Shown here in pieces: positions 27,267-28,724 of a stretch of 28,724 nucleotides of DNA. Location of the stretch: IMG/VR virus record IMGVR_UViG_3300018875_000064, positions 1-28,724 of that record; one strand, given 5' to 3'. Each line of letters begins with the position of its first letter. Within the stretch, counting starts at the first letter, position 1. This stretch comes from a virus. The translations under genes and the position numbers were made by a program. The notes beneath the pieces are model-generated. The model was not told the DNA's origin, did no database searches, and saw nothing but the letters and a program-made list of their open reading frames with translations.

Positions 27267-28724
27267 ATGGTTGTACTTGCATACATAAGAGTTAGTACAG
27301 ATGAACAAGTCGAAAAGGGAAACTCTTTAACTGAACAGAAGGAAAGGATTGAGGCATACTGTAAGGCAATGGGTTGGGATGATCCTATTTTTTTCATTGA
27401 AGATGGTTATAGTGCAAAATCAATGAACAGACCCGAGTTAACATCTATGTTGGAAGTGGTCAAGGAAAACAAGGGTGGAAGAGTTATCACAACTAAACTG
27501 GATCGATTATCCCGCAAATTATTCGATATTCTAAGCTTGAATAACTTTTTTGCAAAATATAAATTTCATTATGTATCAGCAACTGAGGGGTTTGATACAT
27601 CAACACCTGCCGGCATGCTTGTTTTACAAATGCTTGGTATGGTTGCTGAATTCGAAAGGGAGCGTAACTCTGAACGTGTAAGGGAGAATATGTATTCAAT
27701 AGCAAAAAATAAGCCAGGAAAGATTATTACTCGCCCCTGCTTTGGTTATGATATTGTCGATGGAAAATTGATTATAAATCTTGATGAAGCCTTGCCCATT
27801 AGACGAGCAGCCATGGACCTCCTAGCTGGCACTCCCAGCAGAAGTATTATTGGTGAATGGAATGCGCAAGGCATTCTTACAAAGGAAGGAAATGAATGGC
27901 AGGACAAGACTTTTAGGGAACTTTTCCAGAGGGAAACGCTTGTTGGAGATTTTGTTTATAATAAAACATCTAGACAAGGCGATAAGGTGATTAAGAACGA
28001 TCCTTCTTTGTGGGTCGTGGAAAAAAATACCCATGATGCAATCCTTGACAGAGAAACTTTCTCAAAATTACAAGAGTTATTCCGAGGCCGCAAAAGTGTG
28101 GGGAAACATATGAGCAACGATACTTATTTGCTGTCCGGGCTTGTTTACTGCGGACATTGCGCATCGAAAATGAACGGGAAAAAGAACATAAGTTACTCAA
28201 AGAAATTTGATCGGCAAAACATCCACTATCAATACTTATGCGATGGTTATCTAAAAAAAAGCAAGTGTTTTCATCATTACGTTAAACGTGATGAGATCGA
28301 AGAATTAGTAATTAACCGAATAAAAGAAGTATCCGAGGCAGCGCCAGGAACACTAAAATTGGTCATCGCTAAACCACAAGTACAGAAAATCGACAAAGAG
28401 AGCATTGAAAGCAAACTGGCCAAATTAGACAAGAAAATGCAGAAACAAATCGATGCATACAATGACGATTTGATTACTGCAGAAGATTTAAAAGCAGCTA
28501 CTCAAAGAGTGACTAAAGAAAGGGAAACGCTGAAAAAACTACTTGAAAGTTCCCAGGAAGAACAAGTTTCAAAACAAAAAGAAGAATTGAAAAGGAAGAC
28601 AAGGAGTGCCATAAAAGACATTTTGACAGGGGATCGGATCACCGCTAAACAATCTATTCGGCAGTTGATTGATAGAATCGAAATAAAAGACAGCAGCCAA
28701 GTGTCGATAGTTTGGCGCGCTTAA
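27267..28724 (+). CDS. int: Large serine recombinase (integrase)
   Basis: This 485-aa protein is a large serine integrase. The catalytic N-terminal domain has YIRVSTDEQ with the nucleophile Ser10 and Arg8, then the LDRLSRKLFD motif (Arg80, Arg83) and GMVAEFERERNSERVREN linker helix at about 124-141. A recombinase domain follows (150-270), then a zinc ribbon with C295-x2-C298 and C325...C334, and a charged coiled coil at about 385-455 (with ITAEDLKAATQRVTKERET). All parts of the family are in the right order. It integrates the phage at attP/attB. The gene ends exactly at the last base of the window, so the attachment site is expected just beyond or on the other end of the prophage. GGGAG precedes the ATG. 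Confidence 0.95.
   Translation: MVVLAYIRVSTDEQVEKGNSLTEQKERIEAYCKAMGWDDPIFFIEDGYSAKSMNRPELTSMLEVVKENKGGRVITTKLDRLSRKLFDILSLNNFFAKYKFHYVSATEGFDTSTPAGMLVLQMLGMVAEFERERNSERVRENMYSIAKNKPGKIITRPCFGYDIVDGKLIINLDEALPIRRAAMDLLAGTPSRSIIGEWNAQGILTKEGNEWQDKTFRELFQRETLVGDFVYNKTSRQGDKVIKNDPSLWVVEKNTHDAILDRETFSKLQELFRGRKSVGKHMSNDTYLLSGLVYCGHCASKMNGKKNISYSKKFDRQNIHYQYLCDGYLKKSKCFHHYVKRDEIEELVINRIKEVSEAAPGTLKLVIAKPQVQKIDKESIESKLAKLDKKMQKQIDAYNDDLITAEDLKAATQRVTKERETLKKLLESSQEEQVSKQKEELKRKTRSAIKDILTGDRITAKQSIRQLIDRIEIKDSSQVSIVWRA

Noticed and set aside
1-28724. CRISPR array, insertion sequence, rRNA or diversity-generating retroelement
   Set aside because: I saw no regularly spaced repeats of 24-40 bases, no transposase, no reverse transcriptase and no rRNA sequence on either strand.

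Overview
This window is most of a temperate phage genome (a prophage) with a contractile, PBSX/XkdA-U type tail. The host is probably a Bacillota species of the Bacillales, most likely Paenibacillus or a close relative. This rests on strong AGGAGG-type ribosome binding sites, frequent TTG/GTG starts, the XkdK-M-N-P-Q-R-S-T-U tail order, the ArpU-type late regulator and the medium G+C content. No lysis genes (holin, endolysin) are visible; they would lie beyond the left edge, after the tail-fibre gene that runs off at base 1.

Reading in the direction of transcription (right to left, minus strand), the lytic program starts at a divergent promoter/operator region (26115-26264). First comes a small Cro-like HTH gene, then a run of very small early genes (52, 99, 55 and 80 aa), then a DnaD-type replication initiator whose gene holds a dense cluster of GTGAC repeats that may be the origin. 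A 119-aa unknown protein follows, then a PcfK/AcrIIA9-like protein (possible Cas9 inhibitor), a PcfJ-like protein, a DUF3102 protein, three small unknowns and the late activator ArpU. Directly behind arpU lie five repeats with an exact 11-bp period, a candidate activated promoter, about 290 bp of highly structured non-coding sequence and a terminator. Then come a catalytic-domain-only tyrosine recombinase, an XtmA-like small terminase, an HNH nuclease, three small genes, a second (P27-type) small terminase, the large terminase, portal, prohead protease, HK97-fold capsid, connector and adaptor genes, sheath, tube, tail chaperone with a programmed -1 frameshift, tape measure and the baseplate genes.

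On the plus strand at the right end is the lysogeny module: a self-cleaving LexA/CI-type repressor, a 92-aa unknown protein and a large serine integrase that ends exactly at the window end. This module looks more A+T-rich than the rest and may have been acquired separately.

The genes form a coherent temperate life cycle. The repressor and the Cro-like protein compete at the divergent operators. SOS-type cleavage of the repressor would release the leftward early operon, the initiator starts replication, and ArpU then turns on packaging and morphogenesis. Rho-independent terminators after the capsid, tube and chaperone genes probably help set the ratio of structural proteins. The least explained parts are the structured region behind arpU (19076-19370), a possible lambda oop-like antisense RNA (24888-24986), the paired small terminases and the HNH protein with a degenerate P-loop.
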